Assembly: GCA_905215385.1 (NCBI GenBank)
Contig: CAJMPY010000021.1
Coordinates: forward strand, 1 to 50,764
Reading direction: 5' to 3'
Source of the DNA: an uncultured bacterium
GTDB taxonomy: Bacteria; Actinomycetota; Coriobacteriia; Coriobacteriales; Coriobacteriaceae
DNA: 50,764 bases
In this document: in pieces, positions 17,525 to 31,000 of the stretch
How the letters are laid out: each line of letters begins with the position of its first letter
Numbering within the stretch: position 1 is the stretch's first letter
Made by a program: the position numbers and the translations under genes
Notes under the pieces: model-generated
Told to the model about the DNA's origin: nothing
Databases searched by the model: none
What the model saw: the letters and a program-made list of their open reading frames with translations, nothing else

Positions 17525-18883
17525 CTAGCTCCTCGAATGTACGACAAACCAGCTGTGGAGCAGGCCGATCACAAACGCCACCACGGCAACCGGCGCCCAC
17601 GCGGCTCCAATGTCTGCCAGCGGCAGCGCATCGAACGGCAGCCACGCGCCCGTAAAGAACGCATTGCGGACCGAGGTAATCACGCTCTGCACTGCGACAA
17701 CGCCGCCGACCCAGACCCACACCTGCGGATGCGCGTCGCAAAAACCGTGCACCAGACCCATAAGCACCAGCACGATGGCGACGGGGTACAGGGCGTTGAG
17801 CATGGGCACCGAGAACATAAGAATCACGTCGAGGCCCACGTTGGAAAGCACGCACGAAAACGCCGCGAACACAAAGGCGAGAACAGCAAAGGGACGACGC
17901 ATGGCCTCCTCGGAAGCCTCCGCTCCCCCTTTGACCACATACGTCTCGCAGAAATAGCGCGAACAGCAGCTGATAAGGCCGATGCACACGTTCATGCAAG
18001 CGAGGAAGAAGATCGCAAAGACCACGACCGTGCCGGCGAGGCCAAAGTGCATAGAGGCGGAACGGGCGAGGATGGCGGCACCGTTGGTGGCATCGGGCAT
18101 CACGGTGCTGAGCTGCGCGCCGGCAAGGCCCAAGCCGCAGTAGATGATGGCCATGAGCACACCGGCGATCACGCCGGAGCGCGAAATCTCGAAGGCAACG
18201 CGCTTGTCATCGGTAACACCCAGCTCGTGGATGGTCTCGGCGATGATGATGCCAAAGGCGAGCGACGCGAGCAGGTCCATGGTCTGATAGCCGGTCAAAA
18301 AGCCCTGTACGGCAGCGCCAGCATTATAGGGAGCCTGCGGCGCGGCAGCGGAGCCCAGCGGCGAGACCACAGCGGCACCCACGACCAATACGATAAGGGC
18401 AATGAGCGCGGGGCCCGTAATGCGGCCGAGCACGCGCGTGATGACGCCGGGGCGCAGCGTGAGCGCAAACGCGATGATAAAGAATCCAACGGCATACACC
18501 AGGCGTGCCGTGCTGAGCGAGACGCCCTCGGGCAGCAGCGGCACCAGCATCTCGAAGGCCGTGGAGCTCGTGCGCGGAATGGCCAGGCACGGGCCAATGG
18601 CCAGATACACCGCCGCAACAAAGAACTCGCCAAACTTGGGGTGCACGCGGCCGGCAAGCTCGCGCGCCGTTCCGGCAAGCGCAACGGCGATAAAGCCCAT
18701 GACGGGCAGGCCGATGGCGGCAATGAGAAAGCCAAGCATGGCAACCGGCGTGGCAGAGCCTGCCTGCAGCGCCAGCAGCGGCGGGATAATAAGGTTGCCG
18801 GCGCCAAAGAGCATCGAGAACAGGGCGATGCCGACGGTGAGGACATGGTCGGAGCGCAGACCGCGCGGGGCGGATGAAGCCAT
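17525..18883 (-). CDS. brnQ: Branched-chain amino acid carrier BrnQ (LIVCS family)
   Basis: Cation-coupled importer for leucine, isoleucine and valine in the membrane. The 452-residue protein has about 12 hydrophobic segments and the family N-terminus ALFSMLFGAGNLIIPPLL, followed by GFLIAAIGLPVMGFIAVAL. The ATG at 18883 has AAGGTGG a few bases upstream. A strong terminator hairpin lies only about 25 bases before the start, so brnQ either has a promoter in that short gap or is read through or controlled by that hairpin. Confidence 0.93.
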   Translation of the reverse strand: MASSAPRGLRSDHVLTVGIALFSMLFGAGNLIIPPLLALQAGSATPVAMLGFLIAAIGLPVMGFIAVALAGTARELAGRVHPKFGEFFVAAVYLAIGPCLAIPRTSSTAFEMLVPLLPEGVSLSTARLVYAVGFFIIAFALTLRPGVITRVLGRITGPALIALIVLVVGAAVVSPLGSAAAPQAPYNAGAAVQGFLTGYQTMDLLASLAFGIIIAETIHELGVTDDKRVAFEISRSGVIAGVLMAIIYCGLGLAGAQLSTVMPDATNGAAILARSASMHFGLAGTVVVFAIFFLACMNVCIGLISCCSRYFCETYVVKGGAEASEEAMRRPFAVLAFVFAAFSCVLSNVGLDVILMFSVPMLNALYPVAIVLVLMGLVHGFCDAHPQVWVWVGGVVAVQSVITSVRNAFFTGAWLPFDALPLADIGAAWAPVAVVAFVIGLLHSWFVVHSRS

Positions 18884-18906
18884 GGGACCACCTTTCGGGT
18901 CGAATC

Positions 18907-18936
18907 AAAAACGGGACGGGCACAAGACCCGTCCCG
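18907..18936 (-). terminator. Rho-independent terminator after the giant surface protein gene
   Basis: A perfect 9 bp GC-rich stem (18912-18920 and 18928-18936) with a seven-base loop is followed on the minus strand by TTTTT. It lies 66 bases past the giant gene. A TATACT-like box just before it (around 18940) means it could also act as a leader terminator for brnQ. Confidence 0.85.
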
Positions 18937-19001
18937 CAAGTATATACGCTTTAGCAGGCTAAATCGCGCACAGCTTCAATCTAGCCACCCCTTTTGAGCC
19001 G

Positions 19002-22000
19002 TTACGCGTCCGAGCGACGACGACGCAGCAGCTCGAGCGCTATTGCGATAAGCGCAACGGCGCCCGCAGCCACGGCGACGGCCAATGGCGCGTGATCGCC
19101 CGTATCGGCGAGCTGCTGAGCGCTCGACTTGGAAGATTCCTTCTTGCCGGAGTTTTCCGCGCCCGATGCCTTTGCCTTATCAGCTGCGGAGTCATCCGAA
19201 CTACCGGGTTTTGTCGGATCCTTTGAATCCGGCTGGTCCGAATCGGGCGTTCCGGGCTTTTCCGGCTCCGGCTTACTCGGGTTGTCGGGCTCAGGCTTAT
19301 CCGGGTTATCCGGGTCCGGCTTGTCCGGCTGATCAGGCTCCGGTTTGCCGGGCTCGGGCCTGCCCGGGTCAGGCTGGTCGGGCTCGGGCTTGTCCGGCTG
19401 GTCCGGGTCAGGCTTGTCCGGATCGGGTCCATCGGGCTTGTCCGGATCGGGAACCACCGGGTCCGGGTCGACAGGCTCTTGCTTCTTCTTCACCGTCAGC
19501 GTACCGGGCTCAACCGTGACATCAAAGTTCGGGTCGGTGACCGTCGCCTCGATCTGGTACTCGCCCGCCGGAGAACTCTCATCGGCGACGCAGGAGTACT
19601 CGACCTTCACGCCCGAGGTATCGGCCGAGCTCTCTAGGCTCGAGGTAAAGGCGGGATTCATCTCTCCCTCGAAGCGTTCAACATCGTCGACTTTTACCTT
19701 AAGCTTCGTCGGCGCAATCCTGAACTTGCGCGAGGCGGCGCCGATATACCCGTTGCTTCGCAGCGTGGCAACGGCGCGATACGTGCCGGCATCGGTCGGG
19801 GCCTCACTCGACGAATAGTGCGTGCCGCCCGTCCCGTAATACCTGACCCTCAGGTCACCTTCGCAGGCCTTGGGAACCCCCGTGACCTCGGGCGCCTGGG
19901 CGTCACCGCTATAGACGAAGTTGCCGCTCTCAAATGCAAGCTTGACCCGCTTCGCCTGAACGACCAGAACAAAGTGCGCGGTCCCGGTCTCACCCCGAGC
20001 GTCCTTGCACGTGATGTCAAAGCTAGACACTCCGGCCTTGGACGGGGTGCCCGAGAGCGTCAGGCCGCCCGCTGTGCGGGTGAGCTTAAACCCGTCGGGG
20101 AGCTTAGCGTCGTCCCATGTGTACTCATATGGAGCTTCGCCACCCGCGGCACCCGCAATCGTCGCTCGATACGTGCTATGCGCACGTGCGACCGGCAGCA
20201 GACCGCCGTTGAACACGAGGGCATCCCGGAGCACAACGGAAACGACGGCACGATCGCTTTCCACCTGCGCCTCGGTACCAAGGTAGCGCTGAGTGACGCG
20301 GCAGAAATACTCGCCGGCGCAATCCTCATCAAGGCCCTCGATGAGGAGCGTCTCCCCCGTCTCGCCCTCGAGCGCCACGGTCTCGCCGCCCACCATGTGG
20401 AACCACTGATAGGAAAGTTCGACATCGGCGGCGGAACCCGTGGACGAGGACGTGTGGTCGAGGACGCCCTTGCCCGCCTCGGCAGCAACCGAGAGCACAA
20501 CAGCATCGCCCTCGTGGGCACTCGCGTCCTGTGGCTGCGCAATCACCTTCGGAGCGTCCGCTTTCGCGAACTCGAACGTAATCTCGTGCGACGCGGTGAC
20601 GCCACTCAGCGTGACCTCGTACGCTCCGCCCTCATAGCCGGAAATATCGAGATCGATGGCCTTGTCCGAGCCGGCTTCCGTGACCGTCACCCGCTCGAGG
20701 TAGCAGCCCTCGTCGGGCGTCGCCGAGAGCGTCACGTCGCCGCCCGCATCAACGGTGACGGAAGCGTTGTCGACCGAACCGTTGACCGCCTTTGCCGTCA
20801 CCTCAAAGCGCTCGGGCTTGTCCGGGTTATCGGGCTCGGGGTTATCAGGGTCGGGATTATCGGGATCAGGCTTGGGATCTGGATCAGGCTTGGGATCCGG
20901 ATTAGGATTATCGGGCTCCGGATTATCCGGGCCGGGGTTAGGACCAGGATCAGGCTGATCGGGATCCGGGTTGTCCGGGTCGGGGTTATCCGGATTGTCC
21001 GGGTCCGGAACCACCGGGTCGGGACCGACGGGCTCCTGCTTCTTTTTCACCGTCAGCGTTCCGGGCACGACCTCGACATCGAAATTCGGATCGGTGACCG
21101 TCGCGCCGATCTGGTACTTGCCAGCAGGAGAGCTCTCATCGGCATCGCAGGAGTACTCGACCTTCACACCCGAAGTATCAACCGCACTCTCCAGGCTCGA
21201 GGTAAACGCCGGGTTCGCCTCTCCCTCGAAGCGCTCGGCGTCGTCAACCTTCACCTTGAGCTTTGCCGGAGCGATCTCGAACTGGCAGGCAGCGGCACCG
21301 ATGTAGCCGTGGCTGCGCAGCGTGGCGACAGCGCGGTATGTGCCGGCATCGGTCGGGGCATCCGTCGAGAAATATTGCGTACTTCCGCATCCGTAGTACC
21401 AGACCTTCAGGTCACCCTTGCAGACCTTGGGAGCACCGGAAACTTCGGGGGCCTGCGACGCGCCATTAAAGGTAAAGTCGCCATCCGTAAACGTAAGCTT
21501 TACGCGCTTTGCCTGGACAGCGAGCGCAAAGCGGGCGGTCATGGCCTCGCCACGGGCATCCGTGCACGTAATATCGAAGGCGGAAACGCCCGTCTTGGAC
21601 GGAACACCAGAGAGCGTCAGACCGCCCGAAGTACGGGAGAGCTTGAGCCCGTCGGGGAGCTTCGTCTCATCCCATGCGTACTCGTACGGAGCCTTGCCGC
21701 CCGCGGCCCCGGCAATCGTTGCGAGGTACGTGCCGTGCGCGCTCGCTGCCGGCAGCAGGTCGCCGTTAAACACAAGGGTGTCCCACGGCACGACGGAAAC
21801 GGCGGCACAATCACTGTCCGCTTGCTTCTCAGTACCAAGGTAGCGTTGAGTGATGCGGCAGAAGTACTCGCCGGCTTTCTCGTCATCGAGGTCCGCGAGC
21901 GAGAGCGTCTCCCCCGTCTCGCCATCGAGCGCCACGGCCTTGCCATTCGCCATGCGGAACCACTGGTAGGAAAGCTCAACCTCGGCAGCGCAACCCGTGG

Positions 22001-25000
22001 ACGAGGCCGCGTGGTCGGCGACGTTCTTGCCTGCCTCGGCAGCGACCGAGAGCGCGACGGTATCGCCCTCGTGGACGCTCACGTCCTGCGCCTGCGCGAC
22101 CACACGCGGAGCGTCCGCCTTCGCAAACTCGAACGTGACCTCCTGCGATGCGGTGACATCGTTCAGCGTGACCTCGTACGCCCCGCCCTTGTAATCAGAA
22201 ATGTCGAGGTCAACGGTCGCATCCGAGCCGGCCTGCACGACCGTCACGCGCTCGAGGTAGCAGTCCTCGTCGGGCGTCGCCGAGAGGGTCGCGTCCCCGC
22301 CCTCAACAACCGAAACCAAAGCATTGTCGACCGAACCGTTGACTGCCTTCGCCGTCACCTTGTAGTGCTCGGGCTTCTTCTTGACCGTCAGCGTGCCGGG
22401 GTCGACCGCGACATCAAAGTTCGGATCGGCGACCGCCGCGTCGATCTGGTACTCACCCGCTGGCGATTTCTTATTCGCCGAGCAGAAGTACGTGACCTTT
22501 ACGTCCGAGGTGTCGCAACGGCTCACCAAGCTGGAAGTAAACTCGGGATTTTCCTGGCCCTCAAAGCGCTCGGCATCGTCGACCTTCACCAGCAACTGGG
22601 CAGGTGCAACGGAAACCGACAACCCGACGTCCTCGGCGGCAAGATAGTTTCGAGACGCCTTGGCATGGGCGACAACACGTGCCGTACCGGCGGCCTTCAC
22701 CGTCGCGCAGCGTCCCTTAATCGAAACCGGGCCCGCATCGTCATCGGAATCAACCAGCTCAAAGCTCACGGGAGTCTGGGCAACGTTATTAAACACAATG
22801 GGGTCTCCACCGTAAACACCCGAATAGCTCGTCGTTCCCATAATGACCTGGCTTGCCTTTGTAATCGAGAACTCGGCGGACTTTTTACCCTGATAGTTGG
22901 GGTCAGTCACCTTAACCGTGACGCGGTAGTTGCCACTGTCGCACGGCTCCAGCGCCGTCGGACCATAGGACGTTCCATCTATACCGCGATAGGCAACGGA
23001 ATAGGCAGACGCATCAAGGCCGGCAACCGCAACCGCCGCACCGTGTCGTGCGCCATCGTATGTCACATCAGACGTCTCGATCGAAATATCGACCGGGGCC
23101 TTCTCAATCGTGAAGTCACAGGAGGCATTACCGACATATCCCTTGGCATCGAGCGTCGCCACCGCACGATACGTGCCGGCATCCACCGGCGCCTGATCCG
23201 ACGAGTAATGTGTGTCACCCGTGCCAACATAGGTCAGTTTGACATCGTCCTCGCAACCCTCGGGCACGCCCGAGAGCTCCGGGGCCTGCGCCGTCGCGTT
23301 GTAGGTAAAGGTCTGGCCCTCAAATGCAAGCGGGGCTTTCTTCGCCTTCACGAGCAGCGCGAAGTGCGCATCGCACTTGTTGCCCAGGTCATCAGTGCAC
23401 CTAATCTTGAAGCGACACACACCCGTGGCCGCAGGCACGCCCGAGAGCACCAAGGCGCCCGATCCGTCATCTGCCAGCGTCAGCTGCATGCCCTCAGGAA
23501 CCTCAACATCATCCAAGTTGTACGCATACGGCGCCTTGCCGCCCATAGCGCCGGCAATCTGCGCGCGGTATTCATCGTGAGCGGTCGCCACCGGCAGCAC
23601 GCGCCCGTTAAACACAAGTGCTTCTCGGGGCACGATGGATACCTTCGCATGTTCGGTATCCGTCTTTGCCACCGTGCCTAGGTAGTTCTGCGTAATGCGG
23701 CAGAAGTACTCGCCTTCGCCGTCGCTGTCGAGCTGGGCGATCGAAAGAGTCTCCCCCGTCTCGCTCTTCAGCGCCACCGCCTTGCCGCCATCGTCAGACA
23801 CGCGATACCACTGGTAGCTCAGCTTGACGTCTGCAGCGGATCCAGATGACACGGCCGCATGGACGCGAACGTTGCGCCCCGCCTCGGCGACGACCGAAAG
23901 CTCAACCGGATCGCCCTCGTAAGCACTCGCATCCTGCGGCTGAGCGAGCACCTCCGGAGCCGCAGCCTTCACGAATTCAAACGTGACCTGCTGAGGAGCA
24001 CTCACGCCACTCAGTGTGACCTCGTACGCCCCACCCTTATAGTCAGAAATATCAAGGTCATAGGCATTGCCGGCCGAACCGTCATCACCTGCCTCTTCGG
24101 CAACGGTCACGCGCGTCAGGTAGCAGCCCTCATCGGGCGTCGCCGAAAGCGTCACCTTACCATCCGTAGCGACCAAAGCAGACTCCGAATCAACCGATCC
24201 GTTGACCGCTCGGGCCGTCACCTTGTACTTGGGCGCCTCCGCAAAGCGCGCCTCGACGGTCATATTGTCCTCGGGGACAAACGTCCAGGTAGCATCCGTG
24301 CTCAGCGGCTCATCGCCCAGCGACCCGTCGTCGTTGCGTGCATACCACCCATCGAACACATAGCCCGCATCGGGAACGGCAGTCAGGGTCGTGGACTCAC
24401 CGTTCTCGACTTCGTTGGTCACGGCATAGCCCAGAGATTCGTCCTCGGAGGAACCCTCGACGTGTCCGCCCTGACGCGAATCCACCGCCGTAACCGTCAT
24501 CGACGCCCGCTCATAAACGGCCGTAAAAGTACGGTTGCCAAACACAACGCGGTTGATCACTGGCGTGGCACCCACAGGCATGCCGTTCTCGTCGACCCAG
24601 TATTTAAACTTCCAACCCTTGTGCGGCACGGTAAACATAATCGCCGCGGAGTGGTAGGAGCCGCCGGTACCAAGCGCAACCATGCTAAAGCCCGCGTCCT
24701 TGGGATACGTAGCAACCTGAACATCACAGCCCGTCTCATAGAACACGGCCGTAAGCTGCCTATTCTCCTTTGCGGTACCGATATAGAACGCGCTGTAGCT
24801 CACCGTGACACCCGCATCGTCGACCCAATGCGAGAAGTGGTACTTCTTCCACGGGATCGCGATCGCCATAAACATGTCGCCCCTGTCGTATGACCTGCTG
24901 CCGGCAGGAATGCCGTCGACCAGAAGGGCCGTACCGCGGAAGATGGACGAGCCGGTGACGGTAATGGTCACCTGTCCATCGGATTCGAACTGCGCGTAGT

Positions 25001-28000
25001 ACGTTATGTCTTGCGTGACGGTCACATCGAGAGTCGTCGCAGTCTCGACAATCGAGGTGCCCTCCTTATCGGTGCTCCAGCCCACAAAGCGATAGCCCAT
25101 ACCGGCAACAGCGGTCAGTTCCACCTGATCGCCCACGGCAAAGCTGCCGCTGCCCGTAGCACGGCAGCCCCTGTTCGATGCCTTGTCCTTCACCACGACC
25201 TCGCCCGTAACGGTCACCTCGTACGGATCGGCAAACACGGCCCGGAGCTCCAACGTATCGTCCTCGAGCCCCTCGACCATATCCTTGTCGAGCTTAACCC
25301 AACAATGGGCGTCGCAGCTCAGCAGCGACTTGTTGCCCTCGGCATCCAGGACATACCAGCCGACAAAACGTTTGGTTCCCATAGGCGTAGCGTTGAGTTC
25401 GACCGTATCACCGAATTGATAGGAGCCCTCGCCGCTCAGGGTGCTAACGCTATCGTCACTCGCGCTCAAAACGACCTGATAGGACTTAGGCGTAAAGGTC
25501 GCCGTATAGGTGGCGTCACCCGCGACCTTAACGGTATAGTCGGCGTTCTCGCTGACTGTCTCGCCCTTGTCGTCCGTCCAACCCGCAAACGAATACCCGG
25601 TGTTGGCGATCGCACGAAGCGTTGCGCGGTCGCCAGCCTCATAGCCACCAAAGCCGCTCACGGCTCCGCCCTCGGCAGGCGAAGCAACGGTATGCACGAC
25701 ATACGAACCCGACGCAAAGACGGCATAGAGCGACGTATCCTCACGCACGGCAAATCGATAGGTTTTCTTGGAGCTCACGCATGTGCCGTTACGGAACCAG
25801 CCCACAAAAGCCGTATCCTCGGCGGCGACCGCACGCACGGTTGCGACCTGTCCAGCGGCATACGCCCCCGCGCCCTCGACCGTGCCCATGCTCTCCTCGC
25901 ACGAGACGTCCACCGTATATTGTTTTGCCGAGAACACGGCCTGAAGCGTCGTGTCAGACGTCGGCACCACGTAATAGGTGCTGTCACGGCTTACCACGGC
26001 GCCCGAAGCATCGGCCCAATACTCAAACGCATAGCCCGAAAGCGCATGCGCGGTCAGCGTGGCGGCATGCCCCGCCTCAACGGTACCCGTGCCCTCGGCC
26101 CAGCCGGCGACACTCGATTCGACCAGCGAACCGGTGCCGGAATCGACTACCGTCGTGGCGTCGACTTCATAGCTTTTTGCCATAAAGCGAGCGATGTGCA
26201 CATGGCTGCGCTCCTGGTGGCAGGTGAACTCCGCATCGGCAGACTCAAACGTGCCGTCTGCCGTATACCAACCAGTAAAGACATAACCGGGATTGGGCGT
26301 TGCCTTAAGGGCAACCTCCGCGCCGCGGTCCGCAAGAACACGGCTCGCCTTGACGGTGCCGCCCTCCGCAGGATCAGCGAGGGGCACGCAGACGGTATCG
26401 ATAGGCACAAAGCCCGCGGTAATAACGCAGTGCCCGGTTTTACCGCGAGCCTTCGCAACCAACGAGGTCTCGTGCTTAAGGCTCTTCAGGCGGCCATTGA
26501 CGTACCAACCCCAGAACAAAAAGCCAGGATGGGCCTTGGCCGTCAAATGAAGGGTTTCCCCTAATTTGAACGTATCGGTCTTAGGCTTCACCACGGTCCC
26601 ATTGCACGTCACGGTACCGCCGAGCCATGAATCGGCGGTGACGATGACCTCGGGCTTTGAGTCGGTAAAAATCGCGGTATAGGTATCGCTCTTGGTGACC
26701 TTGACGACCAGCTCGGCGGTGTCGTACTCCCTACCGGAGTCATCCTTCCAATGGTCAAAACGATAGCCGTCGTTGGCCTTTGCCTTGAGCATCACCGTAT
26801 CGCCGTAGCCACAGGTAACAGAAGATGCGCCAGGATGCCCCTCGATCTCAACGGCACCGCGCTCCACAAAGGTCTTTTTTGCCTTCGCCGTCACGGTATA
26901 CGTGTTTTCCTCAAACACCGCACGCACCGTGCATTCCACGTCCTCGGGATAGAACTCAAGGTAGCTGGGGTCGGTGCCCAAAAGCAGGTCCGTCTTAGCG
27001 TCGTACCAGCCCTTAAAGGTAAATTGTTTGCTCGCCTCGGCCGTGAGCTCAATGCTCAGCGTGGCAGGCTCGCCCTTCATGCAGTAGCCCTCGCCGTGCA
27101 CCAAATATTTGCCCGCCATGGCCGCGGCCGGCTCAACGACAACGTCCACCTTGCAGGCACGCGTAAACTTTGCCTGGATCACGCAGTCGGTAATGGGCTC
27201 AAAGGTATAGGAGCGCTCGCTCGAAACAAGCGTCGAGGTGGCATCCGAGCCGCCGTTGCTCAGATACCAACCGTCAAAGATATAGCCCTCGGATGGGGTG
27301 GCCTCCGCGGTCACGCGCTCGCCTTCGGGAACCTCGAGTACCATGACAGCAGTCTCACCGCGCTTCAGCGTAACGGTACCGCCCTCGAGCGGGTCGGCCT
27401 CGGCACGCACAGTATGCGCATCCCTGCCGTCCATTACAGCCTCGATCCGGGCATTCCCGTTAACGCGGTATTCGCAAACTTCCTGCTTGTTGGCAATCGT
27501 GATACCCTGCGCATCGGTTTCTCGCCACTCTACAAACCGGTACGTCTTCTCCGGATTGTCGGGGCGCACCTTGGGCCGCATCGTAAACGTGAGAATGTCC
27601 CCATCCTTCGCGCGAACCTTGCCATCCACGACCGGCACACCATCGCACAGCACCTCGGCGCTGTCGAAGGGATCGGTATTCACTAGGATGGTCTTATCCG
27701 CCCTGCGGAAGCGTGCAACCAGATGGCGGTCGACCTCGGCCTTAAAGATATACGTACGCTCGGGCGAAACCTCGACGCCGTCCTCAAACCATCCCACAAA
27801 GGCATAGTCAGGACCCTCGCTCGCAGTGACCATAGCCTGATCGCCACGCGCAATGCTCTGCTTTACGGGGCTTGCGGTGCAGCCTGTCGAAAAATCGGCC
27901 TGAATGCCATCGGCTTCGGCAACTGCCGTAATCTCGACTTTTTTCTCGAAAACGGCCGTCATCTTTACAACCTCGGGCGTCAGGTCCGTGATCGTCATCG

Positions 28001-31000
28001 TCTTGAGAGGAGATGTCGAGACCTCGACGCCGTTCTCTTTCCAACATACGAAGCGATAGCCGGGATTTGCGACAGCCTCGAGCGTGGCGACCGTCCCCTC
28101 ATAGTGGATACCGCCTCCGGTAACGACGCCGCCCACCTCGGGCTGCGCGGTGGCAATAATTTCGATCTTATGGTCGCCATGAGGCTTGGGCTTCTTGTGG
28201 TCGTCGATGATGTCCTTAATCTCCTTGAGCACCTTGGTGCCCACAGCGGCAACATCCTCAATATTGTCGGCCATACCGATCTCGATCACCGCGTCGGCCG
28301 CGATGGGGTCGACGATCTCGCCCAAGCCATACATGGTAGCGAGAACGGCCGCAGCCGTAATCGCGGCGATGAGCGCGGCCTTCAGCGCCGCGAGTGACTC
28401 GTCGGGGTCAGTCGCCTCGCGGAAATGCGCGGTGTACTGCACATCCCCCTCGAGCACAAACGTGTAGGACGGACCATCGTCGCCGGTAAAGACAACGTTG
28501 CCGAGGGCATCGGTCGCGTAGTCAAACACATAGCCAGGCATTGGCACCGCCACGACCGTTACGCGCGATCCGATACCGTACAGACCGGTAGAGAGGAACT
28601 GTCCGAGCGGCTGCCCACTCTCATCGACCCCGTCCACACTCAGCACAACGCTCGCCTGCGGAGCACAGTAGCGCGGAGTAATTTCGATCCTAGCGTCAGT
28701 TTTGTCCTCGGACACAATCGCGTCCGCCTTGTCCACCGTATAGGTAAAGTCGAGCTGATCGCTCACGGCGTACGCATCATCGCCCTCGCCCAGATACCAG
28801 CCCAGGAACAGCGCGTTATCCGTGACGGCGGAAACCTCAACCGTCTCACCGGCATTGCGATAGCAGTTTTGAGCGGTAACACTCAGGTGCGCATAGTCCT
28901 GTGACGAATCGGTCGCCTGCGCATCGTTGACACGCACCGCATAGTCCTTGAGCTTAAAGCGAGCCTCGAGGGACAGATCCTTATCCGGCGTAAACGTGTA
29001 GACCGGCTCCCTGGAGATGTACTTGCCGGACTCGGTGTCATACCAGCCCTTAAACGTGATGTTGTCGTTGAGCATCCCCAAAGCACCGGCATCGAGCGTG
29101 ACCTCGGCGCCCGCATCGATCGTCGTCGCGCCGGAAACATCGGGCAGCTCAACGCCGTCCATCAGCTTGCGTTCGCCTTTATCGATCGTTTGGGCATAGG
29201 AGATCTGGAACGATGTCGGTGTGGGTTTCTTAAGCTGTAGCGTGCCCTTGGTCTGGGTTTCAAAATGCGAATAGCCGTCGTCATACACGAGCTTTACGGG
29301 CTGTCCGTCCATCGACTCATCGAAGACGTCACCGTCGCAAGGAGTCGCCGTAAGGTACTCGCCGAGCTCTTCCTTTATGAGCGCTTCGTAGTTCCAAATC
29401 GATACCGTATGCGGATAATCGAGCTCGACGCTCATACCCTCGAGCGAAATGGTCTCCCCCGTCTCATAGGTCATGTTGTTGGGGTCGCGTGAGATCTCAA
29501 CGTTCTTGAGCACCTTGCCCACCGGGACGGGTAGACAGCCGTTGCACCTCTCCCAAACAGCTTTGGGCTCTCCTTTGCTGTACTTTGAAATCATCTTTGC
29601 GGGGACCATGACGGTCATGTTGTATTTGGGAAACGTGTCGGTGTTAATGAGCACCGCATGGTTGCACCCAAAGAACACGGTCTCGAGATTGGTACTGCCG
29701 AACGCCTTTTCCGGCAACTCCTCGATCTTGGAGTTATATGGCAGCGTCAGCCCGCAGCTCAAGTCGGTACCGTAGAAGCAGGTGTGGCCAAGCGTTTGGA
29801 CCGTTGTGTTGCTCTCGAGCCCTGTGGTAGCAAGGTTCGTGCAGAACCTGAACGCGCAAACGCCAATCGATGTAATGGAGGCATTCTTGTCCAGGCCGGT
29901 ATCGGTCAGAGCCTTGCAGCCTTCGTAGGCTCTGTCGGGAATCGATTTGAGGCCGACAACCTTGTCGAGCCCCGTGGACACCAGCCCACTGTCGGCAAAC
30001 GCGGCATAGCCCATCGAGCCAATGGTAGTAGTCTCGCTGATGTTCAGGCTCGTAAGCGACTTGCAGCCATAGAACGCCTCTTTTCCGATGGTGCCGATGG
30101 TCATACCGGAAAGGCTGATATCGGTGAGATTCGGGCAGTTATAGAAGGCGTGCAATCCGATTTTGGAAATGGAACTGTTCTCGAAGCGCACTGAGCGCAG
30201 ATTGGTAGAGTCGGCGCAGAGCTGTGCGTCGACTTCATCAACCCCGTAATCGACAATCAAATTCGTTACCATTCGACCATCGACAGAGTTCTCGCGCGGG
30301 TTGTTTTCATCGATTTCTACCGTAAGATTTCCGTTTGCGTCGCACGGATACAGATAGTAGTTGGGCATGAGCTTGGCATACTCGTAGGCTGCCTGCTGCA
30401 GGTTGCCCTTGCTGTACGCGACAAGGCGCGTGTAGCCATCGTCATACACCAGCTGTATGGGTTCTCCGTCCATCGAGCCATCGAAGACGTCGCCGTCGCA
30501 GGGGGTTGCCGTAAGGTACTCGCCGTCCCCGCTCTTTATAAACTCCTCATAGTTGCGGGTCACTGTCGAATGTGAGTACCGGAACAGGACGTTCATGCCT
30601 TCGAGCGAGATCTTTCCCCCCTGCTCATAGGCCATCTTGTCGGGATCGTGCGAAATCTCAATCTTTTGAAGTACCTCGCCCACCGGGGCAGGCAGGCAGC
30701 CATTGCAACCCTCCCAGACTTGTTTAGGACGCCCGGCGCTGTACTGCGACATCATCGCGGCGGGGACCTTAACGGTCATGTTGCGCTTGGGAAACGTATC
30801 GGAATAAATGAGTACCACATGGTTGCATCCAAGGTACACATCTTCGAGGTTGGTGCCGGAAAAAGCACGGTTCGGCAGCTCCTCGATTTTTGAATCTAGG
30901 GGCAGAGCCAGCCCGCCGCTCATATCGGCGCCACTGAAGCAACCTTCACCGAGCGTCTCAATCGTCGTATTGCTCTCGAGTCCCGTCGTCGCAAAGCGCG

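Noticed and set aside
19170..21035. Short tandem repeats resembling a CRISPR array
   Set aside because: The units are a few codons long, vary, have no spacers and translate as Pro-Asp wall-spanning tracts in frame with the giant protein.
19818..23681. Very long plus-strand open frame (about 1287 codons) across the 3' part of the giant gene, and similar plus-strand frames at 590-2761, 2865-4319, 6747-9530, 10467-11963 and 17537-18877
   Set aside because: All lie antisense to clear genes, have Arg/His/Gly-rich composition and no domain likeness; they arise from the high GC content and codon bias of the real strand.
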